Of a stretch of DNA of 64,000 nucleotides, positions 35,337 through 44,998 are shown in pieces (within the stretch, counting starts at the first letter, position 1; every line of letters begins with the position of its first letter). The stretch comes from Dyella psychrodurans (GTDB taxonomy: Bacteria; Pseudomonadota; Gammaproteobacteria; Xanthomonadales; Rhodanobacteraceae). The translations under genes were made by a program, and so were the position numbers. The stretch lies in the NCBI RefSeq assembly GCF_003363265.1, contig NZ_QRBF01000007.1, positions 186,001 to 250,000 of the forward strand, written 5' to 3'. Under the pieces are notes generated by a model. The model did no database searches and had not been told where the DNA came from. It was given only the letters and a program-made list of their open reading frames with translations.

Positions 35337-36227
35337 GTGGACGTTCAAGGCCAGGTCGACGCATGGCTCACGCGGCTGGCCACGGAACGCAAGGCGTCGG
35401 CGCATACCATCGACGGCTATCGCCGTGATCTGTCGAAATTGCTGCGTTTCATGCAAACGCAGCAGGTCGCCTCGTTCGACACGCTGATGCCCAACCGCAT
35501 GCGCGGTTTCATCGCCGCGGAGCATCGCGGGGGTTTGTCGCCGAAGAGTCTGCAGCGACTGCTTTCGTCGTGCCGCAGCCTGTTCCGGCAACTGACGCGC
35601 GAAGGCCTGCTCACGCACGACCCGCTCGCCGGCGTGCGCGGACCGAAAGTGCATCGCAAACTGCCGCAGGTGCTGGACGTCGATGAAGCCACCGCGCTGG
35701 TGGAAGGCGAGGGCGACGATGCCTTGGGCGTGCGCGATCGCGCGATGCTGGAGCTCTTTTATTCCTCCGGCTTGCGCCTTTCCGAGCTGACCGGATTGCG
35801 CTGGCTGGATCTGGATCTGGATGCCGGCGAAGTGCGCGTGCTGGGCAAGGGACGCAAGACGCGCATCGTGCCGGTGGGACGTCACGCGATCGCGGCGTTG
35901 CGCGCGTTGGGCGAAGCGGAAGGCCGCGAAGCGGATTCGCCGGTGTTTCGCGGCCGTCATGGCGCGCCGATCAGTCCGCGCACCGTGCAGGCGCGCATGA
36001 AAACGCTCGCGATGCGGCAGGGTTTCGCCAAACACGTGCATCCGCACTTGTTGCGTCACACGTTCGCCAGCCACATGCTGGAATCCTCCGGCGATTTGCG
36101 TGCGGTGCAGGAGTTGCTCGGCCACGCCGACATCGCCACCACGCAGATCTACACGCATCTTGATTTCCAGCACCTGGCCAAGGTGTACGACGCCGCGCAT
36201 CCACGCGCGCGGCGCAAACGAACGTGA
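35337..36227 (+). CDS. xerC: site-specific tyrosine recombinase XerC
   Basis: A 296-residue recombinase that with XerD resolves chromosome dimers at dif. It has an N-terminal SAM-like core-binding domain and a C-terminal catalytic domain with Arg (SGLRLSELTGL), Lys (GKGRKTR), HLLRHTFASH (His/Arg), His in LLGHADI and the nucleophile Tyr in IYTHLDF. The start is GTG 35337, 8 nt after the DUF484 stop. The genomic setting confirms XerC rather than XerD. Confidence 0.95.
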   Translation: MDVQGQVDAWLTRLATERKASAHTIDGYRRDLSKLLRFMQTQQVASFDTLMPNRMRGFIAAEHRGGLSPKSLQRLLSSCRSLFRQLTREGLLTHDPLAGVRGPKVHRKLPQVLDVDEATALVEGEGDDALGVRDRAMLELFYSSGLRLSELTGLRWLDLDLDAGEVRVLGKGRKTRIVPVGRHAIAALRALGEAEGREADSPVFRGRHGAPISPRTVQARMKTLAMRQGFAKHVHPHLLRHTFASHMLESSGDLRAVQELLGHADIATTQIYTHLDFQHLAKVYDAAHPRARRKRT

Positions 36228-36577
36228 TGGTTTCCAGCTCCACCGTGAACCTGCTTTTCAAGGCGCTGATCGGTGCGTTGATGGTGTTGCTGATCGGCGT
36301 GCTGTCGCGCACGCGCAATTACTACATCGCCGGATTGCTGCCGCTGTTTCCCACATTTGCCTTGATGGCGCACTACATCGTGGGCAGCGAACGCGGCACG
36401 GCGGACCTGAAAGCGACGATCCTGTTCGGCATGTGGGCGGTGGTGCCTTATCTGGCTTATCTGGTCAGCCTTTACTGGCTGGTCGACCGCTTGCCGCTGG
36501 TGCCTGCCCTGCTCGTTGCCCTGATGGTGTGGTGCGCCGTGGCGGCCGGTGCGGTGCTGCTCTGGCAGCGGCACTGA
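36227..36577 (+). CDS. GlpM family membrane protein
   Basis: A 116-residue membrane protein with about four helices, matching the GlpM family ([33 protein letters not shown] is the signature). GlpM was linked to alginate production in Pseudomonas; its molecular role is unresolved. The start region (GTGATG at 36224) overlaps the xerC stop; I take the ATG at 36227, and both in-frame codons are possible. Confidence 0.85.
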   Translation: MVSSSTVNLLFKALIGALMVLLIGVLSRTRNYYIAGLLPLFPTFALMAHYIVGSERGTADLKATILFGMWAVVPYLAYLVSLYWLVDRLPLVPALLVALMVWCAVAAGAVLLWQRH

Positions 36578-36591
36578 CCCCCTCCCTGCGT

Positions 36592-36619
36592 CTTGGAATT
36601 GTGCGCTGCGGCCCCACGT
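36592..36619 (+). promoter_or_regulatory. predicted sigma-32 (RpoH) promoter of hslVU
   Basis: CTTGGAA (36592-36598), a 13-nt spacer and CCCCACGT (36612-36619) match the heat-shock promoter consensus CTTGAAA-N(11-16)-CCCCATnT with one mismatch in the -35 and one in the defined -10 positions. The hslV ATG is about 30 nt downstream, so the leader is short. Heat-shock control of hslVU is known in enterobacteria. Confidence 0.65.
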
Positions 36620-36650
36620 TTCGGGGCTAGGCTTGTTTTCGGAGAACTCC

Positions 36651-37184
36651 ATGGAATCGTTCCACGCCACCACCATCGTCTCGGTGCGCCGCCATGGCCG
36701 CGTCGTGATCGGCGGCGACGGCCAGGTCACGCTGGGCAATACCGTGATGAAGGCCAATGCGCGCAAGATCCGCCGCCTTGGCAAGGGCGACGTGCTGGCG
36801 GGATTCGCCGGCGCCACCGCCGACGCCTTCACGCTGTTCGAACTGTTCGAGCAGAAGCTGGACAAGCATGGCGGCAACCTCACCCGCGCCGCTGTCGAGA
36901 TGGCCAAGGAATGGCGCACCGACCGCCGCCTGGGCCGCCTGGAAGCCATGCTCGCCGTCGCCGACAAAGAAGCCTCGCTGCTGATTTCCGGCAATGGTGA
37001 CGTGCTCGAGCCCGAACACGGTCTGATCGCGATCGGCTCCGGTGGCCCCTATGCACAATCGGCCGCGCTGGCGCTGATGGAGAACACCGAGCTCGATGCG
37101 CGTGCGATTGTCGAGCGTGCATTGAAGATCGCCGGCGACATCTGCATCTACACCAACCACAACACCACGATTGAAGAGCTGTAA
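36651..37184 (+). CDS. hslV: ATP-dependent protease subunit HslV
   Basis: A 177-residue proteasome-beta-like peptidase subunit. After removal of MESFHA the mature protein begins at the catalytic Thr (TTIVSVRR), and the conserved [22 protein letters not shown] follows. It forms two hexamers capped by HslU and degrades heat-shock and SOS substrates. GGAG is present before ATG 36651. Confidence 0.97.
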   Translation: MESFHATTIVSVRRHGRVVIGGDGQVTLGNTVMKANARKIRRLGKGDVLAGFAGATADAFTLFELFEQKLDKHGGNLTRAAVEMAKEWRTDRRLGRLEAMLAVADKEASLLISGNGDVLEPEHGLIAIGSGGPYAQSAALALMENTELDARAIVERALKIAGDICIYTNHNTTIEEL

Positions 37185-37291
37185 TCCGCAGCTTGTTCTC
37201 GTAACACCGTCAACGATCGGCGTCGCCGCAGCCAAGCGCTTTCGGCCTGCGCCGGTTGGACGGAGCAATCCACTCTTTTTCCGGTGACCTC

Positions 37292-38632
37292 ATGTCCGAA
37301 CTCACCCCGCGTGAAATCGTCAACGAACTCGACCGCTTCATCATCGGCCAGCACGACGCCAAGCGCGCCGTCGCCATCGCGCTGCGCAACCGCTGGCGCC
37401 GCATGCAGCTGGAACCGGCATTGCGCGAGGAAGTGACGCCGAAGAACATCCTGATGATCGGCCCCACCGGCGTGGGCAAGACCGAGATCGCACGACGCCT
37501 GGCCACGCTGGCGAACGCGCCCTTCGTGAAGGTGGAAGCCACCAAGTTCACCGAGGTCGGCTATGTCGGCAAGGACGTGGAATCGATCGTGCGCGACCTG
37601 GCCGACGTGGCTTACAAGCTCACGCGCGAGCAGGCCATGAAGCGCGTGCGCACGCAGGCCGAAGACCGCGCCGAGGACCGCATCCTCGATGCCCTGCTGC
37701 CGCGCCGCCAGTCGCCGAGCGACTGGAGCCACGACCCGGCACCGGCATCCTCGCTCGAAAGCGATACGCGCCAGAAGCTGCGCAAGCAGTTGCGCGAAGG
37801 CGCGCTGGACGATCGCGAGATCGAGCTGGACGTCAGCATGAATGTCGGCGTGGAAATCATGTCGCCACCCGGCATGGAAGAGATGGGTCAGCAGCTTCGC
37901 CAGATGTTCCAGAACCTTGGCGGCGGCAAGACGCAGAAGCGCAAGCTCGCGATCAAGGCCGCGCGTCCGCTGTTGATCGAGGAAGAAGCCGGACGTCTGC
38001 TCAACGATGAGGAATTGCGCGCGCAGGCGATGGAAGCGGCCGAGCAGAACGGCATCGTCTTCATCGACGAGATCGACAAGATCGCGCAGCGCTCCGAATG
38101 GGGCGGTGCCGGCGTGAGCCGCGAAGGCGTGCAGCGCGACTTGCTGCCGCTAGTGGAAGGCTCGACGGTGTCGACCAAGTACGGCCCGATCAAGACCGAT
38201 CACATGCTCTTCATCGCGTCCGGCGCGTTCTCGCTGGCCAAGCCATCGGATCTGATTCCCGAACTGCAGGGTCGCCTGCCGATTCGCGTGGAGCTGTCGG
38301 CCCTGTCGGTCGACGACTTCAAGCGCATCCTGCGCGAGCCGCACAACGCACTGACCAAACAGTACGTGGCCCTGCTCGGTACCGAGGGCGTGAGCCTGAC
38401 GTTCGACGAAACGGGCATCGACCGGCTGGCCGAGGTGGCCTTCCAGGTCAACGAGCGCACCGAGAACATCGGCGCCCGCCGCCTGCATACGGTGATGGAA
38501 CGGCTTCTGGAGAAGATCTCCTACGAAGCTGCTGACAAATCCGGCGAAAATTACCTTATCAACGCCGAATATGTCGACAAGAACCTCGGCAGCCTGGTCC
38601 GGGACGAGGATCTGAGCCGCTATATTCTCTGA
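37292..38632 (+). CDS. hslU: ATP-dependent protease ATPase subunit HslU
   Basis: A 446-residue HslU (ClpY) AAA+ unfoldase: N-terminal [18 protein letters not shown], Walker [13 protein letters not shown], pore motif GYVG in [11 protein letters not shown], the I-domain insertion (about 110-240), Walker [11 protein letters not shown] and the C-terminus ending SRYIL that inserts into HslV. The start is ATG 37292; the frame opens slightly earlier. It lies 107 nt after hslV, most likely the same transcript. Confidence 0.97.
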   Translation: MSELTPREIVNELDRFIIGQHDAKRAVAIALRNRWRRMQLEPALREEVTPKNILMIGPTGVGKTEIARRLATLANAPFVKVEATKFTEVGYVGKDVESIVRDLADVAYKLTREQAMKRVRTQAEDRAEDRILDALLPRRQSPSDWSHDPAPASSLESDTRQKLRKQLREGALDDREIELDVSMNVGVEIMSPPGMEEMGQQLRQMFQNLGGGKTQKRKLAIKAARPLLIEEEAGRLLNDEELRAQAMEAAEQNGIVFIDEIDKIAQRSEWGGAGVSREGVQRDLLPLVEGSTVSTKYGPIKTDHMLFIASGAFSLAKPSDLIPELQGRLPIRVELSALSVDDFKRILREPHNALTKQYVALLGTEGVSLTFDETGIDRLAEVAFQVNERTENIGARRLHTVMERLLEKISYEAADKSGENYLINAEYVDKNLGSLVRDEDLSRYIL

Positions 38633-38745
38633 TGGCTGTCGTTTTCCCGTAACCAACTGACTGTAAAGGATAAATAACCCTATCTGTCAGCACTTTAGCA
38701 GCCTGTAAACAAAGGCCCCGTACCCCCTCTGGTAAAATATTGACC

Positions 38746-39360
38746 ATGGGCAAGATCATTGAATTAAAGACCACCGGTCAGCGTGCGCAGCTCCGCGAAG
38801 CGCAACAGAAACAGCAACTGGTGCGGTTGTGGCGCGGCGAACTGGAACACGGCAGCTTCTGCGGTTATGTCGGCAGTGTGGGACGGGAGTTCTTCCTGCT
38901 CTGGGTCGTGGGCGATGGCATCACCTACGACGGCATGTACGTCATGCGGCACCGCGACGTCACCGAACTGGAAGCGCCGGACAAGCATCATTCGTTCATG
39001 GAAAAGGCGCTGACGTTGAAAAACCTCGCGCCACGCCCGTCGCTTGCGTTCCCGCTCGACAACATCCGCGACGTCGTTCAAGCCGCCAGTGCGATGGCGC
39101 CGGTGATCGGCGTGCACGTGGACAGCGAGGAAGAGTCGGAGGTCTGTTACATCGGCCGCCTGGTCAGCGTCGAGGAAGACGGCTTCAACATGCAGGAGAT
39201 CACGCCGGATGCGGAGTGGCTGCGTGAAGCGTCGTTCTTCGCGTGGGACGAGGTATCGACCGTGACGATCGAAGACGGCTACGCCACCTCGCTGCTCGCC
39301 GTGGCGGGCGCGCCGCCGCCGTTGCTACAAGGCGACTCGGGCGTCGGCCGCGCGCATTGA
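38746..39360 (+). CDS. hypothetical protein downstream of hslVU
   Basis: A 204-residue soluble acidic protein that I do not assign to a family. An N-terminal coiled-coil-like segment (KTTGQRAQLREAQQKQQLVRLWRGELEHG) is followed by beta-rich SM/Hfq-like stretches (SFCGYVGSVGREFFLLWVVGDGITYDGMYVMRHRDVTELEAPD), repeated more loosely near IGRLVSVEEDGFNMQEI. No Shine-Dalgarno sequence precedes the ATG, and TAAAAT lies 8 nt upstream, so a leaderless transcript is possible. Confidence 0.7.
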   Translation: MGKIIELKTTGQRAQLREAQQKQQLVRLWRGELEHGSFCGYVGSVGREFFLLWVVGDGITYDGMYVMRHRDVTELEAPDKHHSFMEKALTLKNLAPRPSLAFPLDNIRDVVQAASAMAPVIGVHVDSEEESEVCYIGRLVSVEEDGFNMQEITPDAEWLREASFFAWDEVSTVTIEDGYATSLLAVAGAPPPLLQGDSGVGRAH

Positions 39361-39377
39361 GAAAACACACCGCATGA

Positions 39378-39403
39378 AAAAGCCCGCCAAATGGCGGGCT
39401 TTT
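39378..39403. terminator. bidirectional intrinsic terminator
   Basis: AAAAGCCCGCC and GGCGGGCTTTT form a perfect 11-bp stem around an AAAT loop, followed by more T's. It separates the convergent hypothetical gene and the GST gene. Confidence 0.85.
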
Positions 39404-39430
39404 CTTTTCTCGCCCAGAGCCGAAAACGTC

Positions 39431-40117
39431 TCAACGCCCGAACAAATTGCGGCGCGCTTCCTCGTCGCTGCTTGCATCGAGCTTGCCTTCGATCGTGTCG
39501 GCGATCGCATAGGCGCGCTGCGTGGCCGCACGTTCGCGAATGCGTTCGAACCAGCGCTTGAAGTTCGGGAAATCGGCGGGATTCATGCCCTGATTTTCAT
39601 GTGACACGGTCCACGGATAGGCGGCCATGTCGGCGATGGTGTAGTCGTTGCCGGCGATGAAATCGCGCCCTTCCAGGCGCTTGTCGAGCACGCCGTAGAG
39701 GCGGTGCGTCTCGCGCACGTAGCGATCGATCGCATATGGAATTTTCTCCGGCGCATAGCGATTGAAATGGTTGTTCTGGCCGAGCATCGGCCCGAGTCCG
39801 CCGACTTGCCAGAACAACCATTCCATCACCGTCGTGCGACCGCGCAGGTCGGCCGGCAGGAATCGACCGGTTTTTTCCGCCAGGTACTGCAAAATCGCAC
39901 CCGACTCGAACACGCTGATCGGTTCGCCGCCATCGGCCGGCGCTTTGTCGACGATGGCCGGCATGCGGTTGTTGGGCGAGATCTTCAGGAATGCGGGTTC
40001 GAATTGTTCGCCCTTGCCGATATTCACCGGTTTGATGGTGTAGGGCAGGCCGGCTTCTTCCAGGAACAAGGTGATCTTGTGACCGTTCGGCGTAGGCCAG
40101 TAATGCAGGTCGATCAT
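39431..40117 (-). CDS. glutathione S-transferase, YfcG-like (nu class)
   Basis: A 228-residue thiol-disulfide oxidoreductase/GST resembling E. coli YfcG and YghU: MIDLHYWPTPNGHKITLFLEEAGLPY with the Thr-Pro-Asn-Gly active-site region, ISPNNRMPAIVD (cis-Pro), FESGAILQYLAEK and QVGGLGPMLGQNNHF in the C-terminal domain. Start ATG 40117. Likely glutathione-dependent disulfide reductase activity rather than classic conjugation. Confidence 0.9.
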   Translation of the reverse strand: MIDLHYWPTPNGHKITLFLEEAGLPYTIKPVNIGKGEQFEPAFLKISPNNRMPAIVDKAPADGGEPISVFESGAILQYLAEKTGRFLPADLRGRTTVMEWLFWQVGGLGPMLGQNNHFNRYAPEKIPYAIDRYVRETHRLYGVLDKRLEGRDFIAGNDYTIADMAAYPWTVSHENQGMNPADFPNFKRWFERIRERAATQRAYAIADTIEGKLDASSDEEARRNLFGR

Positions 40118-40332
40118 GGGGAGCCTCCAAAACACAAACCTACAGCGTCGGGGCCGTTACAGGTGCTTTCAAGGTTTGCGGTGGTCTGTCGTATTCGTAC
40201 GGTTTTTGCGTTCCTTTGACGTTTGCCGCCGTGGCGTGAACAGCTCCAGGTAAACGACTCGTCGCTTTCATCGTTGAAGACAGGCAGTCGTCGACAGAAG
40301 CCTTTCACCATGTCTGTGCCAAGGAGAACCCC

Positions 40333-40824
40333 ATGAAGAAGTTCGCGTTGCGTTTTGCCCTGCTCGCCCTTTCGCTGAGCGCCGCCGGCTTTGCGTCGTC
40401 CGCGTTTGCGCAGGACAGCACCCCCGCTGACACCGGCAGCGCGTCGCCCGCGATGACGAGGCACGCCGCGCCCGACCCGCAAAAGCAGGCCGCCCGGCTC
40501 ACCAAGCGTCTGGGTTTGAGCGACGATCAATCGTCCAAGATCGCCACCATTCTCCAGAATCGTCAACAGCAACTCGCCACGGTTCGCGGCGACAGCTCGC
40601 TTTCGCCGCAGGACCGCCGCACGAAAATGCGTTCGATCCAGCAAGACACCGATTCGCAGATCAACACCGTGCTCACGCCCGCCCAGCAGACGCAGTACGC
40701 GAACATGAAGCAGCAGATGCGGGAACGCATGCAGAACGCGCGCAACGGAAATTCGTCCGGCCACGGCGATGACAGCCACTCCACGGGGGCGAACAACGGC
40801 GGTTCCAGCGGCAACGGCAACTGA
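40333..40824 (+). CDS. periplasmic Spy/CpxP-like LTXXQ protein
   Basis: A 163-residue secreted protein with a signal peptide (ends SSAFAQDS), a helical middle (AARLTKRLGLSDDQSSKIATILQNRQQQLATVR) and a second LTPAQQTQYANMKQQMRER element typical of Spy/CpxP-type proteins, then a Gly/Ser/His-rich tail. Such proteins act as periplasmic chaperones or stress sensors; the role here is inferred. A GGAGAA ribosome binding site is present. Confidence 0.75.
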   Translation: MKKFALRFALLALSLSAAGFASSAFAQDSTPADTGSASPAMTRHAAPDPQKQAARLTKRLGLSDDQSSKIATILQNRQQQLATVRGDSSLSPQDRRTKMRSIQQDTDSQINTVLTPAQQTQYANMKQQMRERMQNARNGNSSGHGDDSHSTGANNGGSSGNGN

Positions 40825-40945
40825 TGACACATTCGCGGCGTACCGGCGGGCAGCCGGTACGTGGCATCGAACGAGCTACCACGTCCGCGCTTTCGCCTTT
40901 ACGCTCTCAGGGGTAAAGCCTCGCCTCACACTTCAAGAGCGTCCC

Positions 40946-41842
40946 ATGACTCGTCTCGTCGTCGTCGGCAGCATCAACATGGATCTGGTCACGGTGGCGC
41001 CGCGTTTCCCGGCGCCCGGTGAAACCCTGCTCGGCGAGCGCTTTGTTTCCGTACACGGCGGCAAAGGCGGCAACCAGGCGGTAGCCGCGGCGCGCCTGGG
41101 TGCCGAAGTGCACATGGTCGGCGCGGTGGGCGACGATGCCTTTGGGCAACCCCTATGCGATGCACTGGTAGCGGAAGGCGTCGATGTCAAACACGTCGCG
41201 CGAATCGAAAACTTCAGTAGTGGTACCGCGTCGATCACCGTCTCCGGTGGCGAAAACCAGATCGTCGTGGTGCCGGGTGCCAACGCACGAATCACTCCCG
41301 CACAAGTAAGCGATGCGCGGCGTGTGATGGCTTGCGCCGATGCCGTGCTGGTGCAAATGGAAATTCCGATTGAGACCGTGGAGGCAACGCTGCGCCTTGG
41401 GCACGAGCTGCATGTACCCGTGATCCTCAATCCGGCACCCGCGCAACGTCTGCCGACCGATTGGTTGCAACTCACCCGTTACATCACACCCAACCAGCAC
41501 GAACTTGCCATCTTGCTTGGCGCAGAGGCCAGCGAGGATTTTCGAAGCCTGATGCGCCGCTCACCGTGTCCGGTCGTGCTCACGCGCGGTGCCGAAGGCG
41601 CCTGGTTCCGCGAAGGAGGCGAACCGCAGCATCAAGAAGGCTTTCATGTCGAAGCGGTGGACAGCACCGGTGCGGGCGATACCTTCAACGCTGCGCTTGC
41701 CGTCTTTCTGCATGAAGGCTTGCCGATTGCGGTGCGCAAGGCGTGCGCGGCCGCGGCACTTTCCGTCACGCGCCTGGGTGCGCGCGGCGGGATGCCGCAT
41801 CCGGCGGAAGTGGATGCACTGCTGGCGAGACAACGCGGCTGA
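40946..41842 (+). CDS. rbsK: ribokinase
   Basis: A 298-residue PfkB-family sugar kinase closest to ribokinase: VVVGSINMDLV, GGKGGNQAVAAARLG, VVLTRGAEGAWF and the catalytic DSTGAGDTFNAALAVFL with the general-base Asp. It phosphorylates ribose to ribose-5-phosphate. The start is ATG 40946; the frame extends earlier without homology. No rbs transport genes are nearby. Its stop codon directly abuts the convergent mnmE stop. Confidence 0.9.
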   Translation: MTRLVVVGSINMDLVTVAPRFPAPGETLLGERFVSVHGGKGGNQAVAAARLGAEVHMVGAVGDDAFGQPLCDALVAEGVDVKHVARIENFSSGTASITVSGGENQIVVVPGANARITPAQVSDARRVMACADAVLVQMEIPIETVEATLRLGHELHVPVILNPAPAQRLPTDWLQLTRYITPNQHELAILLGAEASEDFRSLMRRSPCPVVLTRGAEGAWFREGGEPQHQEGFHVEAVDSTGAGDTFNAALAVFLHEGLPIAVRKACAAAALSVTRLGARGGMPHPAEVDALLARQRG

Positions 41843-43195
41843 TTACTTGCCGATGCAAAAAGAGCTGAAGATGGCGCCTAGCAAGTCATCGCTGCTGTAG
41901 GTGCCGGTGATTTCCCCAAGTGCATGCTGCGCATGCCGGAGTTCTTCGGCGGCGAGTTCGCCCGACCGCGTTTCGCTCAGAACGTGGGCCGTTCTTGCAA
42001 GGTGATCGTTGACTAGTTCGAGTGCAAGCACATGGCGACGACGCGCACTGAATGCGCCTTCGCCGCTACCGGCACCAGCAAGTCGCTTGAGATGTTCGCG
42101 CAACGTCTCCAGACCGATGCCTGACTTGACGGAGAGCCATAGCCATTGCGTGTCCGCACGCCATTCGCCGCGCGCTTGATCGCCACCGATGTCGATCTTG
42201 TTGACCACAACAATACGTTCGACTGCAGAAGGGAGATCCTTCAGCCATGCAAGGTCGACGTCGGCATGTTGAGTATCGGTCACGAGCAAAACCACGTCGG
42301 CACGCTCGCGTTCGCCATGTGCACGGCGAACGCCTTCGCGTTCGACCGGATCGTGCGTGTCGCGCAGGCCTGCTGTATCGGCAAGTTCCAGTGTGATGCC
42401 GTCGAGGTTGATGCTCTCGCGTAGCACGTCGCGCGTGGTGCCTGCGATATCGGTGACGATCGCGCGTTCGCTGCCTGCCAGTGCATTAAGCAAGCTGGAT
42501 TTACCTGCATTGGGACGTCCGACGATCGCGACGCGCAAACCATCGTTGAGTCGTACGCCGCGTTGAACTTCGCGTAACAGGTCGGAGAGCTGTCCGCGTA
42601 GCGCTTCGAGCTTGTGCGTGATGGCCGGGTCGGCGAGGAAGTCGATTTCCTCTTCGGGAAAATCGATGGCCGCTTCGATATGCACGCGCAATACGATCAA
42701 GGCCTGCAGCAACGCATCGACCTTGCGCGAGAACACGCCTTCCATCGACTGCAGCGCGGCGCGTGCACCGGCTTGCGATCGCGCCGCGATCAGGTCGGCG
42801 ACGGCTTCGGCTTGTGCAAGATCAAGTTTGCCGTTGAGAAATGCGCGCTCCGTAAATTCGCCGGGCCGCGCGAGTCGTGCGCCGAGTTCGCAGACGCGAC
42901 GAAGTAGCGCATCCAGCAGGACCAGGCTGCCGTGGCCCTGGAGTTCGAGTACATGCTCGCCGGTGTAGGAAGCAGGTGCCGGGAAGTACAACAGCAGGCC
43001 ACGATCGATGAGTCGATCGTCGGCCGTACGGAACGCGGCGAGGTGCGCATGGCGCGGCGTCGGTATCCGGCCCAGCAATGTTTGCGCGATGGCAGGTACG
43101 CGTGGCCCGGATACGCGTAGTACACCCACGCCAGCCGCACCGGGTGCGCTGGCGACGGCGGCGATGGTGTCTTGGTGTGGCGCGTGAGCGGTCAT
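41843..43195 (-). CDS. mnmE: tRNA modification GTPase MnmE
   Basis: A 450-residue GTPase that with MnmG forms 5-carboxymethylaminomethyl-U34 in tRNA. It has an N-terminal folate-binding domain (DTIAAVASAPGAAGVGVLRVSG), a helical domain, an inserted G domain (GRPNAGKSSLLN, DIAGTTRD, DTAG, NKID) and the C-terminal CIGK box. The family length is about 455. It lies downstream of yidC as is usual near the origin. Confidence 0.96.
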   Translation of the reverse strand: MTAHAPHQDTIAAVASAPGAAGVGVLRVSGPRVPAIAQTLLGRIPTPRHAHLAAFRTADDRLIDRGLLLYFPAPASYTGEHVLELQGHGSLVLLDALLRRVCELGARLARPGEFTERAFLNGKLDLAQAEAVADLIAARSQAGARAALQSMEGVFSRKVDALLQALIVLRVHIEAAIDFPEEEIDFLADPAITHKLEALRGQLSDLLREVQRGVRLNDGLRVAIVGRPNAGKSSLLNALAGSERAIVTDIAGTTRDVLRESINLDGITLELADTAGLRDTHDPVEREGVRRAHGERERADVVLLVTDTQHADVDLAWLKDLPSAVERIVVVNKIDIGGDQARGEWRADTQWLWLSVKSGIGLETLREHLKRLAGAGSGEGAFSARRRHVLALELVNDHLARTAHVLSETRSGELAAEELRHAQHALGEITGTYSSDDLLGAIFSSFCIGK

Positions 43196-43245
43196 GGCGT
43201 CTCAGCATAACCGCGGCGGGCGGCACATGGCCGCCCGCGCGTGTA

Positions 43246-44937
43246 TCAGGCGGCTGCGTTGGCGGGCGCCGCGTCGTGGCGACGCATCATCCACCACTGT
43301 TGCAGCAGGCGGCAGAGGCCGTTGACCACGTAGTAGAGCACCAGACCCGACGGGAAGAACAGGAAGATCACCGCGAACATCAGCGGCATGAACTTCATCA
43401 TCTTCGCCTGGGCCGGATCCATGCCGGCGGTCTGCGGCATCATCCACTGCTGCACCAGCATCACGATGGTGTAGAGCACGGGCAACACGAAATACGGATC
43501 GGCCGCGGAGAGATCGTGGATCCAGCCGAAGAACGGTGCCTGGCGCAGCTCCACGCTGTCGCGCAGCACGTAATACAGGCCGTAGAAGATCGGAATGGTG
43601 ATCAGCAGCGGCAGACAGCCGGCCGCCGGATTCACTTTTTCCTTCTTGTACAGCTCCATCATCGCCTGCTGCATTTTCTGGCGATCGTCGCCGTAGCGTT
43701 CCTTCAGCGCATCCATGCGCGGCTTCAGCTTGCGCATCTTGGCCGCGGATTCGAACTGCGCGTTGGTGAACTTGAAGGTGACGAGGTTGATCAGCAACAC
43801 CAGCAGGATGATCGACACGCCCCAGTTGTTGGTGAGCTTATCCAGCTGCGCGAGCACCCAGTGCAAGGGTTCCGCGAAAATCTTGAGCATGCCGTAGTCG
43901 ATGGTGAGCTCGAGGCCCGGTGCCACGGTCTGCATCAAAGCCGGCAGCTTCGGTCCGACGTAGAGCTGCGCGCTGCTGCTGGCCTGTTGGCCCGGCGCCA
44001 CGCTGATCTGCGGACCGACTGCGCGAATCACGTAGTGCGGTGCGCTGCCAGTATCGTTCACCAGGGTGGTGGAGAAGCTATCGGCTTCTTTCGCCGGCGG
44101 AATCCACGCGCCGAGGAAGTACTGCTGCATCATCGCCACCCAGCCACCGGTGGCTTGCAGGTTCTGCAGCGGTTCCTTTTCGAATTTGTCGAAAGCGATC
44201 TTGTTGAATTTCTGCTCGGGGCTGTACCACGCCGCACCGAAGAAGCCGTAGCGCGACTGATCGGACATGCGCTGCAGGAAGTTGCTGTACACCGGCGCGG
44301 GGCGATCGACGCGCTGCAGCTGGCGATAGGCTCTGCCGTCCCAGGTTTTGCCGCTGCCGTTATCGATCTGCTGGTCGAGATCGATGGTGTAGCTGCCGCG
44401 ATGCAGGGTGTAGCGCTTGATGACCTTGATGCCCGACGCATCCGTCCAGGTCAGATCCACGCTGAGGGCGTCTTGTCCGGCGGCGAGCTCATAGTTGGTT
44501 TGCGCGATCTGGAAGACGGCGTGGTGATCGGGCGCAGCGCCGTTGGCGCTCACCAAGCCGCTTTGCGCGGTGAAGTAATCGGTCGTGCCATCGTCGAGCA
44601 GACGGATCGGCGCCGGATTCGGATCCTTCTTGGTGCGCGGCGTGACCGGATAGTTCAGGAGTTCCGAGCGCACGATGCTGCCGCCGCGCGTATCGATCGT
44701 AAGGCGCAGCACGTCGGTGGTCACCGTCACCAGCTGTGCCGAAGCGGCGGCATTTTCCGCTCCGGTGTTGGCGATGGTCGGTTCGGTGCCGGGCACGGAG
44801 CCGGTGGTGCTCGTGGCGCTCGAGGCCGTCGCCGGGGCAGGCGTCGGATGCGGGCCGTAATCTTGTTCCCAGGCCTGCCAGAGCAGAAAAGCCACCGCCA
44901 GCAGGGCGAAGGTAAGGAAGGTGCGCGTTTGATTCAT
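43246..44937 (-). CDS. yidC: membrane protein insertase YidC
   Basis: A 563-residue YidC with an N-terminal signal-anchor helix, a large periplasmic domain (about 60-340) and the conserved five-helix C-terminal insertase core (NWGVSIILLVLLINLVTFKF, NPAAGCLPLLITIPIFYGLYYVL, FPSGLVLYYVVNGLCRLLQQ). It inserts membrane proteins alone or with SecYEG. It lies between mnmE and rnpA; no yidD gene is found in the 61-nt gap to rnpA. Confidence 0.96.
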   Translation of the reverse strand: MNQTRTFLTFALLAVAFLLWQAWEQDYGPHPTPAPATASSATSTTGSVPGTEPTIANTGAENAAASAQLVTVTTDVLRLTIDTRGGSIVRSELLNYPVTPRTKKDPNPAPIRLLDDGTTDYFTAQSGLVSANGAAPDHHAVFQIAQTNYELAAGQDALSVDLTWTDASGIKVIKRYTLHRGSYTIDLDQQIDNGSGKTWDGRAYRQLQRVDRPAPVYSNFLQRMSDQSRYGFFGAAWYSPEQKFNKIAFDKFEKEPLQNLQATGGWVAMMQQYFLGAWIPPAKEADSFSTTLVNDTGSAPHYVIRAVGPQISVAPGQQASSSAQLYVGPKLPALMQTVAPGLELTIDYGMLKIFAEPLHWVLAQLDKLTNNWGVSIILLVLLINLVTFKFTNAQFESAAKMRKLKPRMDALKERYGDDRQKMQQAMMELYKKEKVNPAAGCLPLLITIPIFYGLYYVLRDSVELRQAPFFGWIHDLSAADPYFVLPVLYTIVMLVQQWMMPQTAGMDPAQAKMMKFMPLMFAVIFLFFPSGLVLYYVVNGLCRLLQQWWMMRRHDAAPANAAA

Positions 44938-44998
44938 CGCGTAGCGATCCGGTGTTGGGCACCGCGACGGCGGGCCTCGGAAGTGGAAAAGAGGAAGG

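Noticed and set aside
36611-36627. GCCCC/GGGGC hairpin before hslV as a terminator
   Set aside because: Only a 5-bp stem without T's, and it overlaps the better-supported sigma-32 -10 element CCCCACGT.
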